NCBI RefSeq assembly: GCF_001436255.1
Contig: NZ_AZEI01000082.1
Coordinates: 44,023 to 108,022 of the forward strand
Direction of reading: 5' to 3'
DNA length: 64,000 bases
Origin: Lentilactobacillus rapi DSM 19907 = JCM 15042
GTDB taxonomy: Bacteria > Bacillota > Bacilli > Lactobacillales > Lactobacillaceae
A program made the translations under genes and the position numbers. The notes under the pieces were generated by a model that did not search any database, was not told the origin of the DNA, and was given only the letters and a program-made list of their open reading frames with translations. Within the stretch, counting starts at the first letter, position 1. Each line of letters opens with the position of its first letter. Below are positions 63,840 through 64,000 of the stretch, in pieces.

Positions 63840-64000
63840 TGAGCGGATCCAGGCGGTTACACTCCGATCTCTGCCCGGAGGAGCTGTCCTAAAACAAGTG
63901 AGCGGAGTAAAGCGGTTAGAAACTGGAATATAAGTCTCCTCCAACAGAAATCCCCGGTTTTGGGGGATTTTTGTTGGAGGTGCTTATATGGAAGTTTCTG
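63838..64000 (+). repeat. F1 repeat array, cut by the window end
   Basis: A 57-bp miniature (63838-63894) keeps the F1 ends, AGTGAGCGGATCCAGGCGG and GGAGCTGTCCTAA, but not the long hairpin. A second copy (from 63897) is complete to the right arm: stems GAAACT/AGTTTC, ATATAAG/CTTATAT, TCCAAC/GTTGGA. It follows the L-HicDH stop in the same orientation. Confidence 0.8.

Overview
The window looks like the chromosome of a heterofermentative lactic acid bacterium, most likely Lentilactobacillus or a close relative in Lactobacillaceae. That placement is inference, resting on: the rsmG-parA-parB-DUF951-ychF-DUF1129-guaB gene order; an IMP dehydrogenase without CBS domains; two S-layer-type proteins of the kind carried by buchneri-group lactobacilli; DUF5776 surface proteins; an L-2-hydroxyisocaproate dehydrogenase; and frequent TTG/GTG starts behind strong GGAGG sites. 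No rRNA, tRNA, prophage, intact insertion sequence or CRISPR array is visible.

Layout. 0-9 kb: a CcpA-controlled MFS transporter cut by the window edge, a tyrosine phosphatase, CorA, MntH with a metal-repressor-type operator, a cold-shock protein, a GRP-family sugar transporter, an SDR enzyme coupled to an alkylpurine-type glycosylase. 9-16 kb: a YjeM-type amino acid transporter and an alpha-galactoside locus (MFS transporter, GH36 alpha-galactosidase, LacI repressor) whose promoters share a GTTTACT motif and, for the galactosidase, a cre. 16-21.6 kb: a MucBP/DUF5776 secreted protein, gpmA, an AI-2E family transporter, an anchored TPR-like protein, a YueI-family protein. 21.7-28.4 kb: a seven-gene 5-oxoprolinase operon (pxpB, pxpC, accB, accC, ycsI, pxpA, ycsG). 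28.6-35.8 kb: AzlCD, a VanRS-like two-component system with a DD-carboxypeptidase, then pncB and its NrtR regulator with a palindromic operator. 36-38.3 kb: two convergent secreted matrixin-like proteases and a small exported protein. 38.6-44.9 kb: guaB and the chromosome-partition block. 45-50 kb: a nucleoside salvage operon (nucleoside hydrolase, purine permease, nucleoside transporter) led by a phosphopentomutase-like protein that has lost its catalytic residues. 50-51.5 kb: a gene-poor stretch with repeats and a probable non-coding transcript. 51.6-62.6 kb: an exported-protein region (Ser/Asp-rich surface protein, SGNH hydrolase, two S-layer proteins, EndA-like nuclease with a small partner, alpha-carbonic anhydrase, BspA-type LRR protein). 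62.9 kb to the end: L-HicDH.

The most striking non-coding signal is a dispersed repeat family (called F1 here) of about 120 bp. Ten full or nearly full copies and many partial ones lie at seven loci, next to gene ends. Each folds into one long bulged hairpin. The loops are conserved, but several stems differ between copies by paired, compensatory changes, as expected if the fold itself is selected. A second family (F2, about 107 bp palindromes) behaves like ready-made bidirectional terminators, and a third short family (F3) is present in two copies.

Regulation can be read in several places: cre sites at two sugar promoters, CGAAC PurBox-like cores in the spacers of the guaB and nucleoside-operon promoters, a 24-bp NrtR-type palindrome before pncB, paired direct repeats before the vanR-like gene, and an inverted half-parS arrangement before rsmG.
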